NCBI GenBank assembly: GCA_965276665.1
Contig: OZ255620.1
Coordinates: forward strand, 930,001-994,000
Length of the DNA: 64,000 nucleotides
Source: CAWGJC01 sp965276665
Lineage (GTDB): Bacteria > Pseudomonadota > Alphaproteobacteria > Acetobacterales > Acetobacteraceae
Direction of reading: 5' to 3'
A model generated the notes under the pieces. That model had not been told where the DNA came from, did no database searches, and worked only from the letters and a program-made list of their open reading frames with translations. This document shows positions 17,763 through 25,947 of this stretch, piece by piece. The position numbers and the translations under genes are program-made. Within the stretch, counting starts at the first letter, position 1. Each line of letters starts with the position of its first letter.

Positions 17763-19349
17763 ATGTCCGACCTGCACGATCGCACACGTACGAACCAACC
17801 ATCGCGCGATCGCTTCGTCGCGTTCGCGTTCGCGGGCGCAGATCTGCTCGTCGAGGCGCAGGCGAATGGGATCATCACCTACGCCGCCGGCGCGTTCCGG
17901 GCGTGGTTCAACCGCGATCCGGACAGCCTGGTCGGCATCGAGCTCGAGACCATCATCGCGCCCGGCGATCGCACCGTGCTCTCCATCTGCCTCGCAATCC
18001 TCGCCGAGCATGGGCGCCTCGCCCCGGTGGTGCTGCGCCTCGACGACCCGAGCGCGACACCGATGGCCTTTGCCGGCCTCACCCTGCCCGGCTTCCCGCT
18101 CCGCCTCTGCACCACCTTCAGCCGGCTCGCTCAAAAACCCTCCGCAGCCGCCGACACCGCCCTGCCCGCCACCACCCTGCTGGAGGTCGCGGAGGCCCGC
18201 GTCCGGGCCCGCGCCAGCGCCGGCCTCGGCATGATCGAGGTGATCGGGTGGAGCCGCGGCCGGGCGACCGGCCCCGCATCGCAGCACCAGCTGCAAGCCG
18301 AGATCGTCGAGACGGTGACGCGCATGGCCGGCCCCGGCGCGATCGCGGCGGAGGTGGCGGAAGGGCGCTACGGGGTGGTCGGCGGGCATGCGCTCGACAT
18401 CCGGGCAGTCACCGATGAGATCGGAGAAGTCATCCGCAAGAACCGAGGCGGAACCCGTGCGCGCGTCGCCGGCACGCTGATCCCGCTGGAAGCCGAGGGC
18501 CTGACCGGTCCGCAGGCCGCCCGCGCCGTCCGCTTCGCGCTGACCCGCTTCACGGAAGGCGGCACCGCGGCGACCAACGAAGCGGGCTTCGCGAACGGTT
18601 TGGCCGGCTTCATCGCCGACGCACAGGCGCGTGCCCAGGCGGTGCGCTCGGCGATCACCAGCCATCGCTTCCGCCTGGCCTTCCAGCCGATCGTCACGCT
18701 CAAGACGCGCGCCGTGCATCATTACGAGGCGCTGCTGCGTCCGATCCCGACCCCGGAAAGCCCGGTGCGCAACACCCAGGAATTCGTGACCTTCGCCGAG
18801 GCGGTGGGCCTCTCCGAAGAGCTCGATTCCGCAGTGCTGGAGCAATCCCTGCAAGCGGCGAAGCGCAGCGGCGCGGTGATCGCGGTGAACGTCTCGGGCC
18901 TCTCGTTCCAGAGCACCGCCTTCTGCGAGCGCATGCTCCGCCAGCTCGCCTTGTTCGACCGCCCGTCGCAGGTGATGATCGAGCTGACCGAGACAGCCGA
19001 TCTCGGCGACGCCACCGCGGCCTCCCATACGGTCAGGTGGCTCCGCGAGCGGGGCGTGCGGGTCTGCATCGACGATTTCGGCGCCGGGAGCGCCTCGCTT
19101 CGCTACCTGCGCGACCTGTCGGTCGATTTCGTCAAGATCGACGGCGCCTACGTCCGCCGCGCGCCCATCGGCCCCCGCGAGCAAGGTTTCGTCGTCTCGA
19201 TGGCGGAGCTCGCAAAATTCGTCGGCGCCCGGGTGGTGGCCGAGATGATCGAGACCGAAGAGCATGCCCGACTGATGCTGGAAGCCGGCGCCGAACTCGG
19301 CCAGGGCTGGCTGTTCGGCAAGCCCGGAGCCTTGCCGGGCAGCTCCTGA
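17763..19349 (+). CDS. PAS-like/EAL domain protein (cyclic-di-GMP phosphodiesterase)
   Basis: 528 residues, ATG at 17763 after AGAGG. The N-terminal 120 residues look like a degenerate PAS sensor (IITYAAGAFRAWFNRDP). The EAL domain starts near residue 285: QPIV, YEALLR, INVSGLSF-like NVSGLSF, ELTET, IDDFGAG (about 435-441), VKIDG and GQGWLFGKP. Metal-binding Glu/Asn/Asp residues and the catalytic Lys appear intact, with AEMIET in place of the usual AEGVE. It probably hydrolyses c-di-GMP. No membrane helix or GGDEF domain. Confidence 0.85.
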   Translation: MSDLHDRTRTNQPSRDRFVAFAFAGADLLVEAQANGIITYAAGAFRAWFNRDPDSLVGIELETIIAPGDRTVLSICLAILAEHGRLAPVVLRLDDPSATPMAFAGLTLPGFPLRLCTTFSRLAQKPSAAADTALPATTLLEVAEARVRARASAGLGMIEVIGWSRGRATGPASQHQLQAEIVETVTRMAGPGAIAAEVAEGRYGVVGGHALDIRAVTDEIGEVIRKNRGGTRARVAGTLIPLEAEGLTGPQAARAVRFALTRFTEGGTAATNEAGFANGLAGFIADAQARAQAVRSAITSHRFRLAFQPIVTLKTRAVHHYEALLRPIPTPESPVRNTQEFVTFAEAVGLSEELDSAVLEQSLQAAKRSGAVIAVNVSGLSFQSTAFCERMLRQLALFDRPSQVMIELTETADLGDATAASHTVRWLRERGVRVCIDDFGAGSASLRYLRDLSVDFVKIDGAYVRRAPIGPREQGFVVSMAELAKFVGARVVAEMIETEEHARLMLEAGAELGQGWLFGKPGALPGSS

Positions 19350-19399
19350 ACCACCTTGCCACACCCGCAAAACCCGCCTAAGAACCCGCGCCTGGAGCC

Positions 19400-19474
19400 G
19401 CGGGCGTAGCTCAGGGGTAGAGCACAACCTTGCCAAGGTTGGGGTCGAGGGTTCGAATCCCTTCGCCCGCTCCA
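19400..19474 (+). tRNA. tRNA-Gly (GCC)
   Basis: 75 nt including an encoded CCA. Acceptor arms GCGGGCG/CGCCCGC pair perfectly, the anticodon stem is CAACC/GGTTG around TTGCCAA with anticodon GCC, and the T arm reads GAGGGTTCGAATCCCTT. It marks the border between core genes and the mobile region, so its 3' half is a plausible attachment site. Confidence 0.97.
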
Positions 19475-19540
19475 GATTTCTGAATGTTTTTAGTGGTTTG
19501 CTGAGATCACGCGCTCGCCCGTTCGGCGCGTTGAGCGGCT

Positions 19541-19562
19541 TGGTGTCCACATGGTGTCCACA
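19541..19562. repeat. Tandem 11-bp direct repeat next to tRNA-Gly
   Basis: TGGTGTCCACA occurs twice without a gap at 19541-19551 and 19552-19562, 67 bases after the tRNA. Short direct repeats just inside a tRNA junction are where integrases bind with their arm domains. No integrase is present here, so this is a suggestion only. Confidence 0.5.
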
Positions 19563-19602
19563 GTAGCGGCCCGCAAACCTCGCTCACTACTCTAGCAGGC
19601 TG

Positions 19603-20125
19603 CTAAAGAACGGTAAGCAACAGGCACGCTCGCCTCGTTTTCGAATGCCGGGACGACTGGAGTGGCTTTGCCTTTCGGGCAGATGCGGTCGAAGCTTGGC
19701 GCGCTCGGCCAAGCTCATGCGGGTGCCCGGCCAGGAGCCTCAACACCCGGATCAGATTGTAGGCGGCGGCCGTCAGGTCAAAGCGCTGGGCGATCGGCGC
19801 GAGGCCCACATGCTTCGTCGGCCGCAGCCCGGCCGCGCCCCTTGGCCCAGCCGAACAACTTCTCGATCCGCTTGCGGACGCGCTGGCTGGCGGCGTAGCC
19901 GGCGCGTCGAGTCGTGCGCCGGTCCATGCGTGAGCGGCGGCACGCAAAGCTTAGATACCCGCCCGTCGATCGCGACGTGCGGCGTCACCCGCCACGCGCG
20001 CCGGGCGTCCAGGGACGGCGCGGCGTCGTAGCCTTTGTCCGCCCCGAGGGTAACCCGCAGCCCGTCGAGGCGGTCCAGCAGCGCGAGCACCGAGTTGCGC
20101 TAGGCCGTGCCGGTGGCGCGGGTGA
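19603..20125 (-). pseudogene. IS5-family transposase remnant
   Basis: Leftward pieces in different frames give RNSVLALLDRLDGLRVTLGA, DKGYDAAPSLDARRAWRV, PHVAIDGRVSK, then SQRVRKRIEKLFGWAKG and AAGLRPTKHVGLAPIAQRF, DLTAAAYNLIRVLRLLA. These are the C-terminal half of an IS5-like DDE transposase. There is a TAG just before RNSV and at least two frameshifts, and the N-terminal half is missing. Inactive. Confidence 0.75.
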
Positions 20126-20528
20126 TCACGTTAGCGCTTGCGGCTGCAAGCGGCGCCCTTCGCCAACGTAGACGGATGTTTCCCACTCGATCGTTTCGCG
20201 TCATCGTAAGTGCTTGTTCTGTTGCAAGAATCGCCGATCCTACGACGCCCGATGCAGATGGCCGAACCGTCAAAAAATTCCGCTGCAGGTTTCGCTAGTG
20301 TTTTTGGCTCGACGACGAGTTTCTCGTTTGCGGCAGCTATCGCCAACGGTCGAACGGATGTCGGCGTCGCATCCAAGATCGCGCTGACGCAGGTATCCGC
20401 AAACCTACCGTCCTACTACTCCGCCGCTCTACGAATACGCCTGCCAGCCACCTCCCCGAGCTACGCGACCGTGCGCGCCGCTGCAAATTCGTTTCCAAGT
20501 CACGGCGTCAACGCACTAACTAGCGCGC
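20126..20528. other. Intergenic region, nothing assigned
   Basis: About 400 bases between the transposase remnant and the HNH gene, with lower GC than either flank. Short Ala/Ser-rich open frames exist on both strands (for example rightward from about 20250) but resemble no family and would run into the HNH gene. I see no promoter or repeat. Confidence 0.4.
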
Positions 20529-21374
20529 TCAACCGACTACCCCAAAGCCGCCGTTGCAGAACCAGTCGCTTTCGGCCCAGGCCTCATAGGCCGCTCCTCG
20601 CCAGCCGTTTAGACGCCCGGCAAGACAACTTTCAGCATACTCGGCGAGAAAGTCGCGGACGTGGTCAGCACCGCCGCTCGCCTGAAGCCCGATCAGGAGA
20701 TGTCGGATGTTGAGCAACTCCTCCGCCGCCTCCGAACCGTAAAGCGATGACAGCTTCAGTCCTCGAAAATGCCTCTTCACGCGCTCGGCGAGCAGCGGCT
20801 CCCATGCGGCTGAGGTCTCCACGCGAAAGCGCATGGAGGCCGGCGCTACTTCCACGACGTCGGCGTACAGCCAACGTTCGTCGGTAATATCGTCGAAGTA
20901 TGGGTGAATCGAAACATCCTCGGGTGCATGGGGGACGCTCGCGAGCTTAGCCTTGTTGCAGTCGCTACACGCCGGGACAAGATTGACCGGCACGACGGCG
21001 AGCGCCGGATAATGCGCCTTGGGGAGGTGGTGATCGAGTGTGGTCACCGTTCGATGCGCGCACAACGGACAGCGCCCTTTGGCTGCCGCGAAGATGTCGT
21101 CATAGATAGCGCGGCCGGGCCCGCTCTGCTTCGCCATGCGGCCCGTGTAGACCGCCTCCATCTCCGCCGTCGTCACCGTGCCGTTGACAAGAGGATCGCG
21201 CACGATCTGGTCGAGGGCCTGCGCTTCTGCCGCCGCCACATAGTCGTCGGACGCATCACAAATCGCCTGGGTGGCAGCTGTCAGCTTTGCCTTCAATGCC
21301 GGCTCACGCACCCGGCTAATGCAGGCGACGAACGTGTCTTCGGCTGAGTATGGCGGACGATCGAGCTTCAACAT
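20529..21374 (-). CDS. ptuB: HNH endonuclease, Septu PtuB-like
   Basis: 281 residues. The nuclease centre is GRCPLCAHRTVTTLDHHLPK followed by NLVPACSDCNKAK: zinc-binding Cys pairs (about 102/105 and 136/139), the DHH catalytic segment and an Asn. In the Septu anti-phage system PtuB is the HNH effector that cuts when the PtuA ATPase is triggered. The ATG at 21374 overlaps the ptuA stop (TGATG); a GTG three bases earlier is possible. PtuB proteins are often shorter, so the C-terminal 130 residues may be an extra domain. Confidence 0.75.
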   Translation of the reverse strand: MLKLDRPPYSAEDTFVACISRVREPALKAKLTAATQAICDASDDYVAAAEAQALDQIVRDPLVNGTVTTAEMEAVYTGRMAKQSGPGRAIYDDIFAAAKGRCPLCAHRTVTTLDHHLPKAHYPALAVVPVNLVPACSDCNKAKLASVPHAPEDVSIHPYFDDITDERWLYADVVEVAPASMRFRVETSAAWEPLLAERVKRHFRGLKLSSLYGSEAAEELLNIRHLLIGLQASGGADHVRDFLAEYAESCLAGRLNGWRGAAYEAWAESDWFCNGGFGVVG

Positions 21375-22921
21375 CACTTGTCGTCGATCTGGCGAGCGGC
21401 GATGAGAGCCCGGATGATTGCCTTAGCTTCGCCGCCCAACTCGCCGTCGAAGCGTCCAACGACGTCCTCGTAGTCGTCGCCGTCGGCGACGGCGTCACGC
21501 AGCATCTTGTGGAAGCCCGAGTCCGTGACTTCCAGTCCGAAGATCTCACGAGTCAGGATGCCAACGTTCTCGCCGAAGGTCTCGATCTCGGGATGGTCCG
21601 CCTCCACGCGAACATTGGTGCGGCGCACCTTCCAGACACAGCTTCGCGGCACCTCCTGCAACACAACCGGTGAATGGGTTGCGATTATGCCGACGCCGTT
21701 GCGGTTGATCAGCAAATCGGAGAGCGCGCGGACGAAGGCTGACAGCAGCGGCGGATGAAGATGCGCCTCGGGCTCATCGAGCAGCACGAGCGTGCGCTCT
21801 TCGACGGTCTCCACAAGGCGCGTGATCGTCAGCAGGACGATCTTATGCCCAGAGCTCAATTTGCCGAACAGGGAGCGCGCTCGCGCCCGAAACTCCTTCT
21901 CGGGCAGGTCTTCATCTGCAAGCGACGCGACCTCGGCGTCCTTGAAGATCGGATCGGCCTCGAGCATCTCCAGGGCGCGTCGCCATCGACTCACGCGCGC
22001 ACCCTGCCGGCACAGCCAGACGCTGCTGCCAAAGACCGACGAGAGCTGGTCGGGGGTCCGCGGCGGGTGCGGCTTGCCGTCTGCGCCGAGGCCTGTCCGC
22101 CGCAGACCGATATAGGCGTATTGAACGCCGCTCGATTTATCCTGGCGGGTCGGGAGCGGACCGAAGGGATCGAACGCGCTGAAGGTCACCGAGACCAGGT
22201 TGGCGAACAACCGTTCGTCGATCAGGTCTTCCGTGTCGCCCTTAAACGATCCGACATCCTCCTCGTCGGTCTCGACGCCGACGAGCGCGCGGGTCATCCC
22301 GTTGAGAAGTCGCGTCTTGCCTACGCCGTTCCGGCCGATCAGCACGTGGATGTTGGTGGGTGGCTGCGACTCGGGCTGGACCTCAAAATCGAGCCGGACC
22401 GGGTTGATCCGCGACCGAGGCGGCTTAGGCGCCGTGTAGCTGAAGTTGTAGCTCGACAGCCGCGCGCCGCCGCGCGCCATTCTGTAGAACTGTCCCTGCA
22501 CGCTTGCTGGCGTGACGGCGCGCAGCAGCGAGACGCCAGTCACCTTCTCGTCGAGAGCCCGCTGAAAGAGCTCAGTGTGGAACGCGACGTCCTTCAATGC
22601 CCGCAAGATGCGGTCGCGCTGTTCAGGGCCGAGCGCGTTCAACGCCTCGTAGTAGCTATCGTCTTGGCCGAGCGAAAAGAACCGATCGTCCAGTGCATCG
22701 AAGTTCCTCGGAATGGCGGCGCGGCGCTGGCCCTCCTCCATCTTGAACTGACCGATCTTCACGCTCCCGATTTGATGGCGCTCGCCGTCCCCGTCGTACA
22801 CGACGAGTGTGTACATGGTGTTGTACTTGAACCAATCGTCCCAGTTGTCAGTCAGGAGGTAGGCGCGATCCTTCGCGTCCGTCGCTGGCCGAGCCCCGTG
22901 ATCAAGGACGCGGAAATACAT
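21374..22921 (-). CDS. ptuA: AAA/ABC-like ATPase, Septu PtuA-like
   Basis: 515 residues. Walker A GRNGVGKT (196-203), ABC-like signature LSSGHK (355-360), Walker B LVLLDEPEAHLHPP (378-391) and H-loop ATHSP (414-418) show an SMC/OLD-like ATPase. The first 180 residues are a separate, beta-rich region of unknown role. Septu PtuA forms the sensor complex with the HNH nuclease encoded directly downstream. It follows the AbiE-like genes by 30 bases on the same strand, so all four may share transcription. Confidence 0.78.
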   Translation of the reverse strand: MYFRVLDHGARPATDAKDRAYLLTDNWDDWFKYNTMYTLVVYDGDGERHQIGSVKIGQFKMEEGQRRAAIPRNFDALDDRFFSLGQDDSYYEALNALGPEQRDRILRALKDVAFHTELFQRALDEKVTGVSLLRAVTPASVQGQFYRMARGGARLSSYNFSYTAPKPPRSRINPVRLDFEVQPESQPPTNIHVLIGRNGVGKTRLLNGMTRALVGVETDEEDVGSFKGDTEDLIDERLFANLVSVTFSAFDPFGPLPTRQDKSSGVQYAYIGLRRTGLGADGKPHPPRTPDQLSSVFGSSVWLCRQGARVSRWRRALEMLEADPIFKDAEVASLADEDLPEKEFRARARSLFGKLSSGHKIVLLTITRLVETVEERTLVLLDEPEAHLHPPLLSAFVRALSDLLINRNGVGIIATHSPVVLQEVPRSCVWKVRRTNVRVEADHPEIETFGENVGILTREIFGLEVTDSGFHKMLRDAVADGDDYEDVVGRFDGELGGEAKAIIRALIAARQIDDK

Positions 22922-22951
22922 CGCTCGCCCGCCTCGTGCTCCCGCGCGTGA

Positions 22952-24016
22952 TCATGCTCGCCTTTCCGTCGCGTTCAGTGCGCGCTCAAGCGCCCCGACG
23001 CTTCCCAGCACGTCGTCAAAGGCCGGCGGCTCGCCGAAGATCATGGCCGTCATCGCGCGATAGTCGGTCCGCAGCTGATCGACCATGTCGTCATGGGGCA
23101 TCAGCGCGAAACTGCCGGGCGCGGCGCTGGCTAGGTCGAAGTCGGGCCTGTTGAAGAACATGCGGGCGTGGGCAACGCAGTCGGCGCCGAGGTCTAGATC
23201 AACTGCCGCCGTCGTTCCAACAGCCTCTTGGGTGAGCCTATGGAGGTCGTAATAGTGCCGCGACACACGCTGGCCGCCGCCCTTGAGTTCGCCGCGGTTG
23301 TCGAACCAACGGCGCAAGCCATGGAGGATGACGACCTTGTCCCAAAAGGTGCGCTCCGGCTCGACGGTCCGCACCGCTGGCACCGTCAGGTCTAGCGCCG
23401 GCAGGTCATCGTCGACAAAGGGCTTGATCGGCACCTCGCGATTGGGGTCGAGCGCAGATTTTGCGCCTGACTCGATCTTGATTGCCGCCCGCACATAGTC
23501 GGAGTGCGGGGTCGTCGCGGGATACCAGATCAACAGCGTCTGCCCGTCGGGATCGGCGGCGTCGGGCTCGACACGGGCACCCGCAGGTTCGAGTCCGGCG
23601 GCGGTCAGGCGGTCGTGCAGAATGCCGGTCAGCGCCTCGCGCATTGGTCCGTTGACGTAGGCCTGGCAGGCATCCCGGATTGCATCAAGCCGCGCTTTGC
23701 GCTTCTTGCCGCTGAGGGCTTCAAGCTCAGCGATAGTCGTATGCGCGCCGATATCGTCACGGAACACCGTGACGTCGATGTCTTCCGAGAAGCGGTTGAT
23801 CAGCCCGAAGCCTTTCGACAGCGAGGTGCCGCCCTTGAAGAGGAGCCGGGGCCCGCCGTCGGGAAGACCATGGAAGAGTGCGTCCAGGGTCCAGCAGACC
23901 CAGAAATCCTTCTCGACGTTCTGCGACGTCGTGCCGAGCCGGGCGGCGGTGGTGTCGAGCGCGCTGAGCACCGCCTCGGCGCCCGCCGAGAACACCTCGT
24001 CATAGGCCGGGTTCAT
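22952..24016 (-). CDS. AbiEii/AbiGii-family nucleotidyltransferase toxin
   Basis: 354 residues. The DNA polymerase-beta-like core is FKGGTSLSKGFGLINRFSED (residues 60-79) with SEDID metal-binding acids, preceded by EKDFWV, both standard in AbiEii. Later FWDKVVILHGLR and SRHYYDLHRL belong to the family. AbiEii toxins transfer nucleotides, in characterised cases to tRNA acceptor stems, and act in type IV toxin-antitoxin or abortive-infection systems. The start overlaps the antitoxin gene by four bases. Confidence 0.85.
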   Translation of the reverse strand: MNPAYDEVFSAGAEAVLSALDTTAARLGTTSQNVEKDFWVCWTLDALFHGLPDGGPRLLFKGGTSLSKGFGLINRFSEDIDVTVFRDDIGAHTTIAELEALSGKKRKARLDAIRDACQAYVNGPMREALTGILHDRLTAAGLEPAGARVEPDAADPDGQTLLIWYPATTPHSDYVRAAIKIESGAKSALDPNREVPIKPFVDDDLPALDLTVPAVRTVEPERTFWDKVVILHGLRRWFDNRGELKGGGQRVSRHYYDLHRLTQEAVGTTAAVDLDLGADCVAHARMFFNRPDFDLASAAPGSFALMPHDDMVDQLRTDYRAMTAMIFGEPPAFDDVLGSVGALERALNATERRA

Positions 24017-24849
24017 GTGTTCGATGTCCGTGTCGGCGCGCGATGTTCAGGCGACGCCTGCTTTGCGGCGCCGGCTTTTCGGCGTGTTCGCTCGGGATGG
24101 CTGGCCTGCCGCACAGCAGCCGGATCGTGGCGACGATGATCATGATCATCATCGTCGTCATGACCATGATGTTCATCATCGGCGCCGCGTTTTGCCGACG
24201 CAGCGTCGTCGCTCTCGATCACCGTCTTCAGGAAGACGCGCATCCAGGTCGGGAGCGTCGTCATCCCGTCTAGAAGGTCCGCTCGGATCGGCGGTCCCGC
24301 CAGGAGATCGTCGAGCAACGTGCGAAGCTTGCGACGCACCCGGTCTGCCTCGCCATCCCGCCCGAGCATGTCGCGCATCCAGTGCAGCGCCTGGACGACG
24401 CGCATGGCCGGGCGTCCGGCCCAGAACAGCTTGCTGGCCGCGGTCGGGCGGAAGCTGATTGTCACGTTGCCCAGCCGCAGCGCGCGGCGCCGGGCGTCGG
24501 AATGGACGACGATCTTTGCGGGGACAGCGTCCGTCAGGCCCAGGTCGTTCGCCGCGGTCATCCCGTCGACCAGCATTCGGACCTGGTCGCGCCGACTGAG
24601 CGCCTCGATCACGGAGCGAGGATCGGGCGGATTGGGCTTCTGGGTCAGCTTGTTGAAGCCAGGCTGATCATAGAGGCCGCGGTCGATGCGGCGCAGCTGC
24701 TCCGCCTTTGTCAGCCGCTGAAGCGCCTTGTCGACCGCGTCGCGCGAGCCGAGATCGAGGAAGTCGGCGGGCGTCCACACCTTGCGTGGTCGGTCCTGCC
24801 GCATCCGGTGCAGCACGGCGGCCTTGAGGTCTGTCGGCAAGTCGTTCAT
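24013..24849 (-). CDS. AbiEi-like/DUF6088 antitoxin
   Basis: 278 residues from the ATG at 24849. The N-terminal winged helix (FLDLGSRDAVDKALQRLTK, RRIDRGLYDQPG) and following RPTAASKLFWAGRPAMRVVQ are those of AbiEi-type antitoxins, which neutralise the toxin and repress their own operon. The last 75 residues are odd: a run of Asp and His (DDEHHGHDDDDDHDHRRHDP) and then basic, unlike the family. This region is encoded by a GAT/CAT triplet run at about 24138-24182. A TTG at 24885 is an alternative start. Confidence 0.75.
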   Translation of the reverse strand: MNDLPTDLKAAVLHRMRQDRPRKVWTPADFLDLGSRDAVDKALQRLTKAEQLRRIDRGLYDQPGFNKLTQKPNPPDPRSVIEALSRRDQVRMLVDGMTAANDLGLTDAVPAKIVVHSDARRRALRLGNVTISFRPTAASKLFWAGRPAMRVVQALHWMRDMLGRDGEADRVRRKLRTLLDDLLAGPPIRADLLDGMTTLPTWMRVFLKTVIESDDAASAKRGADDEHHGHDDDDDHDHRRHDPAAVRQASHPERTRRKAGAAKQASPEHRAPTRTSNT

Positions 24850-24921
24850 GTCCGAAACTTGTAGTTTTTTTTCGGACAGGAGCAAAGCTGATGGTCCGAA
24901 GAAAGTATACTAATTTCGGAC
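24849..24921. promoter_or_regulatory. AbiE operator: two inverted repeats around the promoter
   Basis: Inverted repeat 1: TGTCCGAAA (24849-24857) and TTTCGGACA (24870-24878), perfect 9-bp arms, overlapping the antitoxin start codon. Inverted repeat 2: GTCCGAA (24894-24900) and TTCGGAC (24915-24921), 7-bp arms. A leftward -10-like TATACT (24909-24904) lies between the arms of repeat 2. Four copies of one half-site suggest cooperative autorepression by the AbiEi-like protein, as is known for AbiE operons. Confidence 0.75.
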
Positions 24922-25033
24922 AGACATTCGCTTTTCCCCTGGCGAGGTAAGGGAAACCATAGCGTAGTGCCGGATACCCTTGACGGCGCGCGACTCATTC
25001 ATCATCTTCACGTCATAGAAGTGAGGATAGTGA

Positions 25034-25597
25034 ATGCGGCATCGACTGATCGATCTGACAGGCGGCCAGACCATCCTCTCGGGTGCCATCCCGGGACGGA
25101 AGCTGCTGAGCAAGCTGATCGCCGCGACGCGCTCGTCGGAGACGCCGGCGCCCGCCTTCCTCGACTTCGACCGAGTCGAGGTTGCGACCGCCTCCTTCCT
25201 ACGCGAGGCCGTCATCGGATTCCGCGACTACGCCCGACAAACCCTCCCCAACATCTACCCCGTCGTTGCCAACCTCCTCCCGGCCGTTGCCGAGGAGCTG
25301 GAGTTCTTCGTTCGCGCCCGTGGGGATGCGCTCTGGAGCTGCGAGCTCGATACCTATGACCGCGTCCTCGGCGCCCGACTGATCGGCGACCTTGACCCTG
25401 TCCAGCGCTCGACCTTCGAGGCCGTGATCGAGTTCGGTGCCACCACCGCCCCAGAACTCGCCGCCCGCTTCGGCAGCCAGGGGATCGGGCCGACGGCTTG
25501 GAACAACCGCCTGTCGGCGCTGGCCACCAAAGGCCTGCTCGTCGAACGCAAGCAGGGCAAATCCAAATCCTTCAGCCCGCTCCTGGAGACCGCCTGA
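25034..25597 (+). CDS. STAS-like (DUF4325-type) and winged-helix protein
   Basis: 187 residues, ATG at 25034 with GAGG upstream. Residues 40-70 (AFLDFDRVEVATASFLREAV) match the STAS-like core where a small residue or Ser/Thr at the helix start contacts partner proteins. The C-terminal third (STFEAVIEFGATTAPELAAR, NNRLSALATKGLLVERKQGK) reads like a winged helix. It is the first gene of a rightward set of three and faces the AbiE promoter. Likely a regulator that works with the GHKL ATPase encoded nearby; this is inference from the SpoIIAA/SpoIIAB analogy. Confidence 0.6.
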   Translation: MRHRLIDLTGGQTILSGAIPGRKLLSKLIAATRSSETPAPAFLDFDRVEVATASFLREAVIGFRDYARQTLPNIYPVVANLLPAVAEELEFFVRARGDALWSCELDTYDRVLGARLIGDLDPVQRSTFEAVIEFGATTAPELAARFGSQGIGPTAWNNRLSALATKGLLVERKQGKSKSFSPLLETA

Positions 25598-25947
25598 TGG
25601 GCCTCGACTATATCCGCGCGCAGACCGGTAAGCCGTGGCGCAAGCGCTGGGATGGTGGCCTCGACCGTCTGAAAGCGCCGACGCTCCTCGACCTTACCAT
25701 GTCCGAGGCCGCTCGCACCGTCACCGCCGAGCTGAACGCCGGCTCCGGCGTCAGGGCCGGTGACACGCTGATCGTCCAGAGCGGACCCGACGGCCTCGCC
25801 GTTAGCGACGGCCTGCGCGCGATCGGGCGGGTGGCCAACCCTTCACCTGAGCTGACAGCGGCCATCCACGACGGCGGCGGCTACGCCGAAGGGGTGCTCC
25901 AGCGCGTGGGTCTCTTTGGCGACACCGCAGAGATCAGCGTGAAATGA
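25597..25947 (+). CDS. Hypothetical protein
   Basis: 116 residues beginning MGLDYIRAQTGKPWRKRWDGGLDR. No family recognised. It starts with a TGATG overlap on the STAS-like gene and its stop overlaps the next gene, so it is translated as part of that set. The second half is beta-rich (VRAGDTLIVQSGPDGLAVSDG), with an AbrB or small-barrel feel but no clear signature. Codon use resembles the neighbours, supporting a real gene. Confidence 0.6.
   Translation: MGLDYIRAQTGKPWRKRWDGGLDRLKAPTLLDLTMSEAARTVTAELNAGSGVRAGDTLIVQSGPDGLAVSDGLRAIGRVANPSPELTAAIHDGGGYAEGVLQRVGLFGDTAEISVK

Noticed and set aside
20210..20713. Rightward open frame overlapping the end of the HNH gene
   Set aside because: Its composition is Ala/Ser-rich without domains, and its second half is simply the antisense of the well-supported HNH gene.
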